The notes under the pieces: generated by a model
Told to the model about the DNA's origin: nothing
Seen by the model: only the letters and a program-made list of their open reading frames with translations
The model's database searches: none
Shown: piece after piece, positions 1 through 4,889 of the stretch
Position numbering within the stretch: the first letter of the stretch is position 1
Layout: each line of letters begins with the position of its first letter
Made by a program: the position numbers and the translations under genes
Assembly: GCA_947460525.1 (NCBI GenBank)
Contig: CANHIV010000082.1
Coordinates: 1-5,827, forward strand
Source of the DNA: Flavobacteriales bacterium
GTDB taxonomy: Bacteria > Bacteroidota > Bacteroidia > Flavobacteriales_D > Sanyastnellaceae
DNA length: 5,827 nt
Direction of reading: 5' to 3'

Positions 1-1
1 A

Positions 2-49
2 TTCCGTGTGAATAATAAAAAGAAATACCAAAAAAGACCTTCCCCTTAA
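2..49 (+). CDS. possible C-terminal tail of an upstream gene (partial)
   Basis: Reading from position 2, the frame is open for 15 codons and ends in TAA at 47-49. The encoded tail is very basic (FRVNNKKKYQKRPSP). Lys-rich tails of this kind are common at the cytoplasmic end of membrane proteins in Bacteroidota, but this stretch is too short to identify a family. The reverse strand is also open here but has no ATG. The call rests only on composition and on the stop falling just before the next gene's promoter element, so it could be non-coding leader. Confidence 0.25.
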   Translation, partial: FRVNNKKKYQKRPSP

Positions 50-53
50 CCTG

Positions 54-61
54 TAGTTTTG
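54..61 (+). promoter_or_regulatory. -7 promoter element (TAGTTTTG) of the SirB1-like gene
   Basis: TAGTTTTG matches the Bacteroidota primary sigma -7 consensus TAnnTTTG at every fixed position. Transcription would begin a few bases downstream, leaving a leader of roughly 10-16 bases before the ATG at 80. No clear TTG -33 element sits at the usual distance upstream (the region is A-rich), so this is a one-box match. It overlaps the in-frame TTG at 59, which argues against that TTG being the start codon. Confidence 0.45.
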
Positions 62-79
62 AAATACAAAATTACGAGT

Positions 80-925
80 ATGCAGGGTGAAGTAAGTGCA
101 TTGATCCAATTGATGGAAGATCCGGATGAGGAGATCTTTGCACATGTTAAGCAGGAGTTGTCGCGAATGGGAGATGGGTTGATTCCCCAATTGGAGCAAT
201 ATTGGGAATTGAACCAATATGGCCCATTGTTTCATCAGCGTGTGCAGAGCCTCATACAAGAATTGCAATACCGCGCCATTTACAAGCGTCTTCGTGAATG
301 GAAGGAAAGTCATGATCAAGATTTGTTAGAGGCCATGTTGATCTTGAATCGTTTTGCCCATCCAACGATGGCTGAGCGAGAGTTGAAGCAGCAAGTGATG
401 AAGATCCGCCAAGACATTTGGTTGGAGATGAATGATTTTTTGACTGCCGTGGAGGTTATCAATGTTTTCAATACCATCTTATTTCGAGTTCATCAGTTTG
501 AGGGAGTGAGTCATGTTAGCCAAGGGCACAATACTTTGGGCGATTTGTTGCACACCAAGCGAGGCGAGCCGTTGATTTTGGGTGCCTTGTATTCTTGGAT
601 TGCAGAGTCTTTAGAAGTTCAATTGCCGGCGATATCCGTTCCTGGAGATTGCATATTGGCTTATCAAGAATTGGATTACAAGGGAGGCGTGGATAATTTG
701 TTTTATGTTCACCCACATCAAGGTGGGCAGATTGTTTCGAGAGAAGAAATAGAAGGCATGTTGGTGGCTATGCAGTATCCTTACGATGATCGTTTCTTCA
801 ATAATGCAGGTCGTTTGGAATGGGTAGGGCGCATGATCAATACTTTGATCAATGAGGCCATTGCCAACAGCGATGACAAGAAGGTGAGTGAGTTGCGCGC
901 TATGCAGGCGTTGATGTTGGAGTGA
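80..925 (+). CDS. SirB1/transglutaminase-like family protein
   Basis: The product is a soluble protein of 281 residues when started at the ATG at 80. The N-terminal 40 or so residues look like a HEAT-type helical pair (ALIQLMEDPDEEIFAHV). The middle, about residues 90-230, resembles the Transglut_core2/SirB1-type domain. It contains the characteristic stretch around KRGEPLILGALY (161-172), then VPGDCILAY (187-195) where many relatives have PxHF-like residues, then YVHPHQGG followed by SREEIEGML. Family members generally lack a proven enzymatic activity. Here the His usually seen in the PGHF-like motif is replaced by Asp-Cys, so transglutaminase or protease activity should not be assumed. The frame can be extended to a TTG at 59, but that codon lies within a -7 promoter element. 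The ATG at 80 also gives a product starting at MQGEVSALI, close to what I expect for family members. There is no signal peptide, so it is probably cytoplasmic. Its stop faces the stop of the minus-strand small gene one base away. Role unknown. Confidence 0.85.
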   Translation: MQGEVSALIQLMEDPDEEIFAHVKQELSRMGDGLIPQLEQYWELNQYGPLFHQRVQSLIQELQYRAIYKRLREWKESHDQDLLEAMLILNRFAHPTMAERELKQQVMKIRQDIWLEMNDFLTAVEVINVFNTILFRVHQFEGVSHVSQGHNTLGDLLHTKRGEPLILGALYSWIAESLEVQLPAISVPGDCILAYQELDYKGGVDNLFYVHPHQGGQIVSREEIEGMLVAMQYPYDDRFFNNAGRLEWVGRMINTLINEAIANSDDKKVSELRAMQALMLE

Positions 926-926
926 T

Positions 927-1058
927 TTAGCAAGAGCTGAATTGACTCCCCGCCCAAATGAATAGCAGGGTAGAAATGGTGCCTTTCACAATGAAGAAAA
1001 TCACTGTGGCCCAGCCCATATTCTTGAACCAATTTTTATTTTTTTCGTCTGTCTTCAA
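927..1058 (-). CDS. tiny single-pass membrane protein
   Basis: The minus strand encodes 43 residues from a TTG at 1058 to a TAA at 929-927. A charged, Lys/Asn-rich head (MKTDEKNKNWFKN) precedes one hydrophobic segment, about residues 15-36 (GWATVIFFIVKGTISTLLFI), and a short tail ending in SSC. The layout is that of a small inner-membrane protein with the basic head in the cytoplasm. No ATG precedes the helix. The first ATG (1019-1017, residue 14) would leave only 29 residues, and the open frame continues upstream of the TTG to an ATT at 1088, so the start is uncertain. The stop lies one base beyond the stop of the convergent SirB1-like gene, and the frame fills an otherwise empty gap. I do not recognise a named family. 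Similar short helical proteins are often missed in flavobacterial annotations (inference). Without this gene, 926-1142 would be a 217-base spacer. Confidence 0.5.
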   Translation of the reverse strand: MKTDEKNKNWFKNMGWATVIFFIVKGTISTLLFIWAGSQFSSC

Positions 1059-1080
1059 AGAAAAGTAATTTTTTTTCTTG

Positions 1081-1107
1081 TTGTAAATCCTTTACAATTC
1101 AGTAAAG
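1081..1107. repeat. overlapping perfect inverted repeats, possible operator
   Basis: Two perfect dyads share a half. TTGTAAA at 1081-1087 pairs with TTTACAA at 1091-1097 across three bases, and CTTTAC at 1090-1095 pairs with GTAAAG at 1102-1107 across six bases. The result is three alternating half-sites, GTAAA, TTTAC and GTAAA, centred on the spacer between two divergent genes and directly upstream of a -7-like box at 1108. This is the position expected of a regulator binding site. No known regulator motif is recognised, and the A/T richness makes chance symmetry possible. Confidence 0.35.
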
Positions 1108-1115
1108 TTAGTTTG
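1108..1115 (+). promoter_or_regulatory. -7-like promoter element (TTAGTTTG) of the 79-residue gene
   Basis: TTAGTTTG differs from TAnnTTTG at one fixed position. It would place the transcript start near 1118-1122, about 21-25 bases before the ATG at 1143. The nearest TTG upstream (1081-1083) is 24 bases away, slightly longer than the usual -33 spacing. The last three bases are the in-frame TTG at 1113, which is therefore unlikely to be the start codon. Confidence 0.3.
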
Positions 1116-1142
1116 TATCGTTCAATTAAACATTGTTGCGAT

Positions 1143-1382
1143 ATGAAAAACTTAGCAGAAGTAAGAAGGTACATAGATTCCTTTTCTCGTCCAGATGGTT
1201 ACAATCATTATGCGTGGGATGTGACCAAGCGATTGGCCATGGAGGTATGGGAGAGTTATTTGGAGAACAAGCGTTGCAACCGTTCTTTAAATTATTTGTG
1301 CAAGGAGTTTTATCAGATGATTCAAGAGCCCAGCAGTGGAGAGTTCATCATTCCCAAGAGTCGTTTTAGAATGCCCAACTAG
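1143..1382 (+). CDS. hypothetical protein, 79 residues
   Basis: I do not recognise a family. From the ATG at 1143 the product starts MKNLAEVRRYIDSF and ends in RFRMPN, with TAG at 1380-1382. It has no signal peptide or hydrophobic segment. It is rich in charged and aromatic residues and appears largely helical: a first helix at about 1-13, a second over about 22-42 (HYAWDVTKRLAMEVWESYL), and a third over about 47-61 with two Cys (C45, C53). A Pro/Ser/Gly-rich tail follows. A small cytoplasmic adaptor or regulatory protein would fit, but this is only inference. The frame opens further upstream to a TTG at 1113, but that codon sits in a -7-like promoter box. A shorter overlapping frame at 1133-1369 is rejected in favour of this one, which has an ATG start and more natural composition. 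It is divergent from the tiny gene at 927-1058 and convergent with the barrel gene. Confidence 0.7.
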   Translation: MKNLAEVRRYIDSFSRPDGYNHYAWDVTKRLAMEVWESYLENKRCNRSLNYLCKEFYQMIQEPSSGEFIIPKSRFRMPN

Positions 1383-1395
1383 AAGTATAAGTTTG

Positions 1396-1457
1396 CGTTA
1401 GAAAGCAACCCTCGGAAAGGTTTTTCGGTTAGCCTATGCCGAGGGTTGATTCTAACG
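1396..1457. terminator. long hairpin between convergent genes, probable bidirectional terminator
   Basis: Left arms CGTTAGAA (1396-1403) and CAACCCTCGG (1406-1415) pair perfectly with CCGAGGGTTG (1439-1448) and TTCTAACG (1450-1457). The stem is 18 base pairs, interrupted by a two-by-one internal bulge and closed by a 23-base loop. It begins 13 bases after the stop of the plus-strand gene and lies 9 bases beyond the stop of the minus-strand barrel gene, so it can be shared. No good T-run follows on either strand, which is atypical of an intrinsic terminator. It may instead protect 3' ends or form a small structured RNA. Confidence 0.6.
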
Positions 1458-1466
1458 AAATTTGTA

Positions 1467-2108
1467 TTAAAAAACAAGTCCTACAGAGAAACCTGAACGC
1501 AAGAAATAGCCAACATAGGGTTTGAAAATTTCATTCGGTCTTTCATTATAAGGTGATGACGGATCAATTCTTTTATCTCCTGAATTGTATACAGGTCCGA
1601 GATAAACATCTACAGCAATTTTATCTTTAAAGATGTGTTGGTAGCCCACGCTCATGCCCACGCCAATCGTGCTGAGTTCGCGCGCTTGATAGGCATACGT
1701 CGAAATGTAATTTCCCCATTGATCATAGATACCATTCCAAAGCCAATCTTCTGATTTCATCCACTGGTAGCGGACAAATGAACCCACATAAAATCCTCTC
1801 GGGGCTTCTGTTCTCGACATGTAATACTTGTATTCAGCAGTGGCAGCAAATCGACTGAGGTAGGCTGCATTGGCCACAGCGGATGACTGGTCTTGGTATA
1901 GGACTCCTAAATTCAAGGAGGAAGTAGCGGAAAGCGGTTTTTCAAAAGTCAGGTTGGCTGTTCTGAAAATCGGTGACATCACATCCATTTTGATCAAATA
2001 GGAAACCGGCTTTTTCTCCTGTTTAGTGGGGATGTTATTGGTGGGTTGTTGAGCCCAGGTAGCGCCACAGACAAGGCTTATGGCTAAAATTGCGAATAAA
2101 TGACGCAT
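1467..2108 (-). CDS. DUF3575-like outer-membrane beta-barrel protein
   Basis: The 213-residue product has a signal peptide (MRHLFAILAISLVCGATWA, predicted cleavage before QQ at residue 20). The C14 context (SLVC) is not a lipobox. After a short Pro/Lys/Gln-rich linker, the rest alternates polar and aromatic/hydrophobic residues like beta-strands. Examples are YLIKMDVMSPIF (37-48), TANLTFEKPLS (50-60), AEYKYYMS, then APRGFYVGSFVRYQW (102-116), VGMSVGYQHIF (150-160), IAVDVYLGPVYN (164-175) and SGFSVGLVF at the end. The 'APRGFYVG..VRY' and 'GY...FKDKI..D...GP.YN' patterns are typical of the DUF3575 family in Bacteroidota. The terminal Phe is a common outer-membrane insertion signal. Substrate or function is unknown. 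The frame extends to a TTG at 2153, but the ATG at 2108 puts the signal peptide at the N-terminus and is preferred. It is divergent from the small gene at 2174, with 65 bases between the starts. No confident promoter is seen in that gap. Confidence 0.8.
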   Translation of the reverse strand: MRHLFAILAISLVCGATWAQQPTNNIPTKQEKKPVSYLIKMDVMSPIFRTANLTFEKPLSATSSLNLGVLYQDQSSAVANAAYLSRFAATAEYKYYMSRTEAPRGFYVGSFVRYQWMKSEDWLWNGIYDQWGNYISTYAYQARELSTIGVGMSVGYQHIFKDKIAVDVYLGPVYNSGDKRIDPSSPYNERPNEIFKPYVGYFLRSGFSVGLVF

Positions 2109-2173
2109 AAAGTTGATAAGTAATTGGTACGTGTTTCTCGATTCTTTACGCAATTTAGCGAAAATTATTGCGT

Positions 2174-2395
2174 ATGTCTAAAAAAGCACGTTTGTGGTAC
2201 TTGTCATTGGCTCCTGTTTTTTTTGTGTTGAGTTGGCTCATCGGTCATCGATTGCATGAAAGATTTGTTGAACACGCCAAAGGCATGGGGGTTCAGCCCA
2301 ACCGAGCCTTTTTGTACGCTTCTATTTTTACCGCGGTATATATCGCAGTGTATTTTGTGATTCAAGATTTGTATCCGAGCAAAAAAAACAATTGA
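2174..2395 (+). CDS. small two-helix membrane protein
   Basis: The 73-residue product starts at the ATG at 2174 (MSKKARLWYL). An in-frame TTG at 2168 would add only two residues. Hydrophobic segments lie at about 8-24 (WYLSLAPVFFVLSWLIG) and 45-63 (AFLYASIFTAVYIAVYFVI). They are joined by a charged loop (HRLHERFVEHAKGMG) and followed by a Lys-rich tail (PSKKNN). Basic residues at both ends suggest both termini are cytoplasmic, with the loop on the periplasmic side. I do not recognise a family and propose no function. It lies on the same strand as recA, 58 bases upstream, so read-through into recA is possible, although a weak promoter-like box lies in the gap. Confidence 0.7.
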   Translation: MSKKARLWYLSLAPVFFVLSWLIGHRLHERFVEHAKGMGVQPNRAFLYASIFTAVYIAVYFVIQDLYPSKKNN

Positions 2396-2424
2396 GTTGT
2401 AAATTCATTACGAACCGCTACATA

Positions 2425-2432
2425 CATATTTG
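2425..2432 (+). promoter_or_regulatory. weak -7-like element upstream of recA
   Basis: CATATTTG differs from TAnnTTTG at one fixed position and lies 21 bases before the recA ATG. A TTG at 2397-2399 is 25 bases upstream, longer than the usual -33 spacing, so support is weak. No LexA-like palindrome is visible in the 58-base gap, so SOS control of the familiar kind is not apparent from this region. Confidence 0.25.
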
Positions 2433-2453
2433 TCAAACTAAAAAACTAACGCA

Positions 2454-3467
2454 ATGTCAGAAGTAAACAAAGAAAAATTAAAGGCACTCCAAATGGCCAT
2501 GGATAAGTTGGAAAAAACTTATGGCAAGGGTGCTGTCATGAAATTGGGCGATGATGCCATTGAGCAGATGGAAGTGATTCCCTCTGGTTCAGTTGGATTG
2601 GATAGTGCCCTTGGAATTGGTGGATACCCCAAAGGCCGAATTGTAGAGATCTACGGTCCCGAATCATCAGGTAAAACAACCTTGGCTATTCATGCGATTG
2701 CCGAAGCGCAGAAGCAAGGTGGTATTTGCGCAATCATCGATGCGGAACATGCATTTGATAAGTTTTATGCCGAAGCACTTGGCGTAGATACAGAAAATCT
2801 ATTGATATCTCAACCAGACAACGGTGAGCAAGCATTGGAAATCGCCGATAATTTGATTCGCTCTGGTGCCATTGATTTGATCGTCATCGACTCTGTTGCG
2901 GCATTAACGCCTCGTTCAGAAATCGAAGGAGAAATGGGGGATTCCAATGTAGGTGTTCAAGCGCGTTTGATGTCAAAAGCATTGAGAAAATTAACAGCTT
3001 CAATTAGCAAAACCAAGTGCTGTTGCATTTTCATCAACCAGCTTCGTGAAAAGATTGGTGTGATGTTCGGTAATCCTGAAACGACAACAGGTGGTAATGC
3101 ATTGAAGTTCTATGCATCTGTTCGTTTGGACATCCGTCGTTCTTCTCAAATCAAAGATGGTGAGAACGCGATTGGAAACCGCACCAAAGTAAAAGTGGTG
3201 AAGAACAAAGTTGCGCCTCCTTTCCGTCAGGCGGAGTTTGATATCATCTATGGACATGGTATCTCCTTGTTGGGTGAGATCATTGATATGGGTGTTGATC
3301 ACAATGTCATTAAGAAGAGTGGTAGTTGGTTCAGCTATGGTGATACCAAGTTGGGACAAGGTAGAGATGCCGTTAAGCAATTGTTGGATGACAACCCAGA
3401 ATTGAAAGAAGAAATCGAGACCAAGGTACGCGCTGCTATTGCGCAAGCCAAGGCCGGCAATGCATAA
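2454..3467 (+). CDS. recA: RecA recombinase
   Basis: RecA is the ATP-dependent strand-exchange protein that coats single-stranded DNA, pairs it with homologous duplex, and in many bacteria triggers LexA self-cleavage. The 337-residue product is complete. Walker A is GPESSGKT (68-75, Lys74), the catalytic Glu is E98 in IDAEHA, and Walker B is LIVIDS (Asp146). Loop L1 lies at [12 protein letters not shown] (156-167). The ATP-sensing Gln is Q196 in FINQLR, and loop L2 is [15 protein letters not shown] (205-219). The C-terminal domain contains [20 protein letters not shown] (288-307). The protein ends at QAKAGNA, lacking the strongly acidic tail of the 353-residue E. coli protein. Short tails are, to my recollection, usual in this phylum. 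Three consecutive Cys (189-191) precede IFINQ. The ATG at 2454 gives the expected N-terminus, with an A-rich leader and no Shine-Dalgarno. A strong terminator follows 25 bases after the stop, so recA ends its transcription unit. Confidence 0.99.
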   Translation: MSEVNKEKLKALQMAMDKLEKTYGKGAVMKLGDDAIEQMEVIPSGSVGLDSALGIGGYPKGRIVEIYGPESSGKTTLAIHAIAEAQKQGGICAIIDAEHAFDKFYAEALGVDTENLLISQPDNGEQALEIADNLIRSGAIDLIVIDSVAALTPRSEIEGEMGDSNVGVQARLMSKALRKLTASISKTKCCCIFINQLREKIGVMFGNPETTTGGNALKFYASVRLDIRRSSQIKDGENAIGNRTKVKVVKNKVAPPFRQAEFDIIYGHGISLLGEIIDMGVDHNVIKKSGSWFSYGDTKLGQGRDAVKQLLDDNPELKEEIETKVRAAIAQAKAGNA

Positions 3468-3492
3468 TTGCATTGTCGCAGAATACAAATTG

Positions 3493-3519
3493 AAAAGGGA
3501 TGCATGGCATCCCTTTTTT
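3493..3519. terminator. intrinsic terminator of recA, probably shared
   Basis: AAAAGGGATGC (3493-3503) pairs perfectly with GCATCCCTTTT (3507-3517) around an ATG triloop, followed on the plus strand by a T-run through 3519. This is a textbook rho-independent terminator for recA. On the minus strand the same hairpin ends in TTTT, and it begins one base after the stop codon of the convergent membrane-protein gene, so it likely ends both transcripts. Confidence 0.9.
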
Positions 3520-3520
3520 G

Positions 3521-4828
3521 TTATCGTTGAATTTTATCAATGCGAAGAAATACCTCCCAGTACTTTTCTTTTGTCATGTCTACCCAATGAATTTGAAAAT
3601 AGCGGTATTGGTAGGTCTGAATTTGACAAACAAGAATGAGCAAGATGCACAAAGCCTTGATTCCATTGGTTATTTTTTTACCATGAGCGGAATCAAGGAA
3701 TGCCGCAATCGGCCATATGAAAAGGAACAAATACTCAACGTATACTCTTGAGGAGAAACTTCCCCCGTAATACCACATCCACCAAGACGATAAAATGTAA
3801 GTAACCAAGGTGAAGAATACCAACCAATAAATGAGTTGCTTCTTGAATGCGCCGGTTGCAAAAAAAGCAAGAGCAGCTCCTAATAAGCAAATGGGGGTAT
3901 AAAGAAAAAGTCCTTTTTTGTAACTGAAAAGGATATCCCAAAAATGAGGAGAGGCAAAATTGAATCCTTCTTCGCCGTAGGAGTACACCCAGAAATCACC
4001 AGTAGCAAAATAATAGTAGAGCACTTGAATCCCTATTGTGCAGGCAAAGATGACCATGCCTATGATAAGCGCAGGTAGCATATTTCTGAAGTTGGCCGAA
4101 ATGAAGCGCAAAGCGTCTTTGGGATGTTGAAACAGAAAAGGAAATGCAGCAACGATCAATGCATTAACCGGTCGCGTGATGATGATCATGGCCAATAGAA
4201 AACACGAAAGAAGTAGCGCTTGTTTTTTTGTGGTTTGTACAAAATGGGTGGTGACCCAAAGCCACAAATTGATCAGACAAAATGAATACACATGCGACAT
4301 GCCGCCTTCACCGATGATGTAGTAAAATAGGTGCGTTCCCAATGCGCATATTACCACGGCCCAAGCGGCATTGTTTTCTGAAATGGCTTTCAATCGCAAC
4401 CATCTGAAAAGTGCGTAAAGCCCTAGGACACCATAGAAGATCGCAGCGATATTGATCAATACAGGATACCAATACGAGTAACCATCCGGTTCCTTTCCTG
4501 TAAGAAGCGTGATGCCATGGGCAAGAAAAAAGAATGGGGCTTGGGCAACAGCGACACCAATGTAGTATTTATCGATGATTTGGTTTTTCCAACCGATGCG
4601 GTAATCATAGAAAGTATTGACGTTGTAATACTTCTGTTTCTCAATGTTGTCAAAGAATCCAAAATTTAAATCGTGGTAAATGAAGACGGCAGGTAAATAG
4701 GCGTAATATCCTTTGGCATCGGCTTCAATGATGTACTGCCAGTTTTTTTTTCCAAAATTTAAATTGGACGAAACCCAGATCAGAATCGTTACGATAAGAA
4801 TGAAAATAATTCGAATCTTCTTGGACAT
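3521..4828 (-). CDS. polytopic membrane protein, GT-C glycosyltransferase-like
   Basis: The product is 435 residues with about ten to eleven hydrophobic segments. The first is at 7-22, and later ones are at roughly 88-110, 120-142, 155-173, 180-197, 205-233, 250-273, 305-325, 332-348, 362-378 and 389-404. After the first helix, a loop carries IIEADAKGYYAYLPA (33-47). An acidic motif there (E35, D37) is the hallmark position of GT-C enzymes, which move sugars from polyprenyl-phosphate donors on the outer face of the inner membrane. Other landmarks are GEGGMSHVYSF (173-183) and SWWMWYYGGSFSSR (348-361), plus a soluble C-terminal end (IHWVDMTKEKYWEVF). These resemble uncharacterised Bacteroidota membrane proteins often labelled family 39-like. 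Donor and acceptor are unknown, and the enzyme assignment is inference from architecture. The start is ATG at 4828, giving a basic MSKKIR head before helix 1. It is a stand-alone gene that ends directly at the shared terminator and diverges from the lipoprotein gene. Confidence 0.8.
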   Translation of the reverse strand: MSKKIRIIFILIVTILIWVSSNLNFGKKNWQYIIEADAKGYYAYLPAVFIYHDLNFGFFDNIEKQKYYNVNTFYDYRIGWKNQIIDKYYIGVAVAQAPFFFLAHGITLLTGKEPDGYSYWYPVLINIAAIFYGVLGLYALFRWLRLKAISENNAAWAVVICALGTHLFYYIIGEGGMSHVYSFCLINLWLWVTTHFVQTTKKQALLLSCFLLAMIIITRPVNALIVAAFPFLFQHPKDALRFISANFRNMLPALIIGMVIFACTIGIQVLYYYFATGDFWVYSYGEEGFNFASPHFWDILFSYKKGLFLYTPICLLGAALAFFATGAFKKQLIYWLVFFTLVTYILSSWWMWYYGGSFSSRVYVEYLFLFIWPIAAFLDSAHGKKITNGIKALCILLILVCQIQTYQYRYFQIHWVDMTKEKYWEVFLRIDKIQR

Positions 4829-4833
4829 GGCAA

Positions 4834-4841
4834 CAAAAGTA
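4834..4841 (-). promoter_or_regulatory. -7 promoter element (TACTTTTG) close to the membrane-protein start
   Basis: Read on the minus strand, TACTTTTG fits TAnnTTTG at all fixed positions. It ends only five bases before the ATG at 4828, so the transcript would have almost no leader. No TTG lies at the usual -33 distance. This is either a leaderless or near-leaderless promoter, or a chance match in A/T-rich DNA. Confidence 0.35.
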
Positions 4842-4865
4842 CGTAGTTAAGTCTTAAAGGTGATG

Positions 4866-4873
4866 TATTTTAG
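4866..4873 (+). promoter_or_regulatory. weak -7-like element upstream of the lipoprotein gene
   Basis: TATTTTAG differs from TAnnTTTG at one fixed position and ends 16 bases before the ATG at 4890. No -33 TTG is evident. The 61-base divergent gap must hold promoters for both flanking genes, which is the main reason to list it. Confidence 0.25.
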
Positions 4874-4889
4874 TGCCATTCAAAATTTT

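Noticed and set aside
781..1032. 83-residue minus-strand frame overlapping the end of the SirB1-like gene
   Set aside because: More than half overlaps an established coding region antisense, and its composition is not protein-like. In the gap, the other minus-strand frame (927-1058) gives a clean membrane helix instead.
1133..1369. 78-residue plus-strand frame overlapping the 79-residue gene
   Set aside because: Its composition is less natural and it lies almost entirely inside the 1143-1382 frame, which has an ATG start and a plausible helical, charged product.
2396..2453. Search for a LexA/SOS operator upstream of recA
   Set aside because: No palindrome resembling known SOS boxes is visible. 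Only a weak -7-like box is present.
3187..3195. The run of repeated Cys codons in recA (true position 3018-3026) as a sign of sequencing error or insertion
   Set aside because: The frame continues correctly into [22 protein letters not shown], and Cys-rich residues at this site are, to my recollection, seen in other Bacteroidota RecA proteins.
3000..3488. 162-residue frame antisense to recA
   Set aside because: It lies almost wholly within the highly conserved recA coding strand, runs across the end of the gene, and resembles no known family. It is a coding shadow.
3439..3751. Two overlapping plus-strand frames after recA (3439-3639 and 3500-3751)
   Set aside because: They run through the recA terminator hairpin and antisense to the membrane-protein gene, with no recognisable features.
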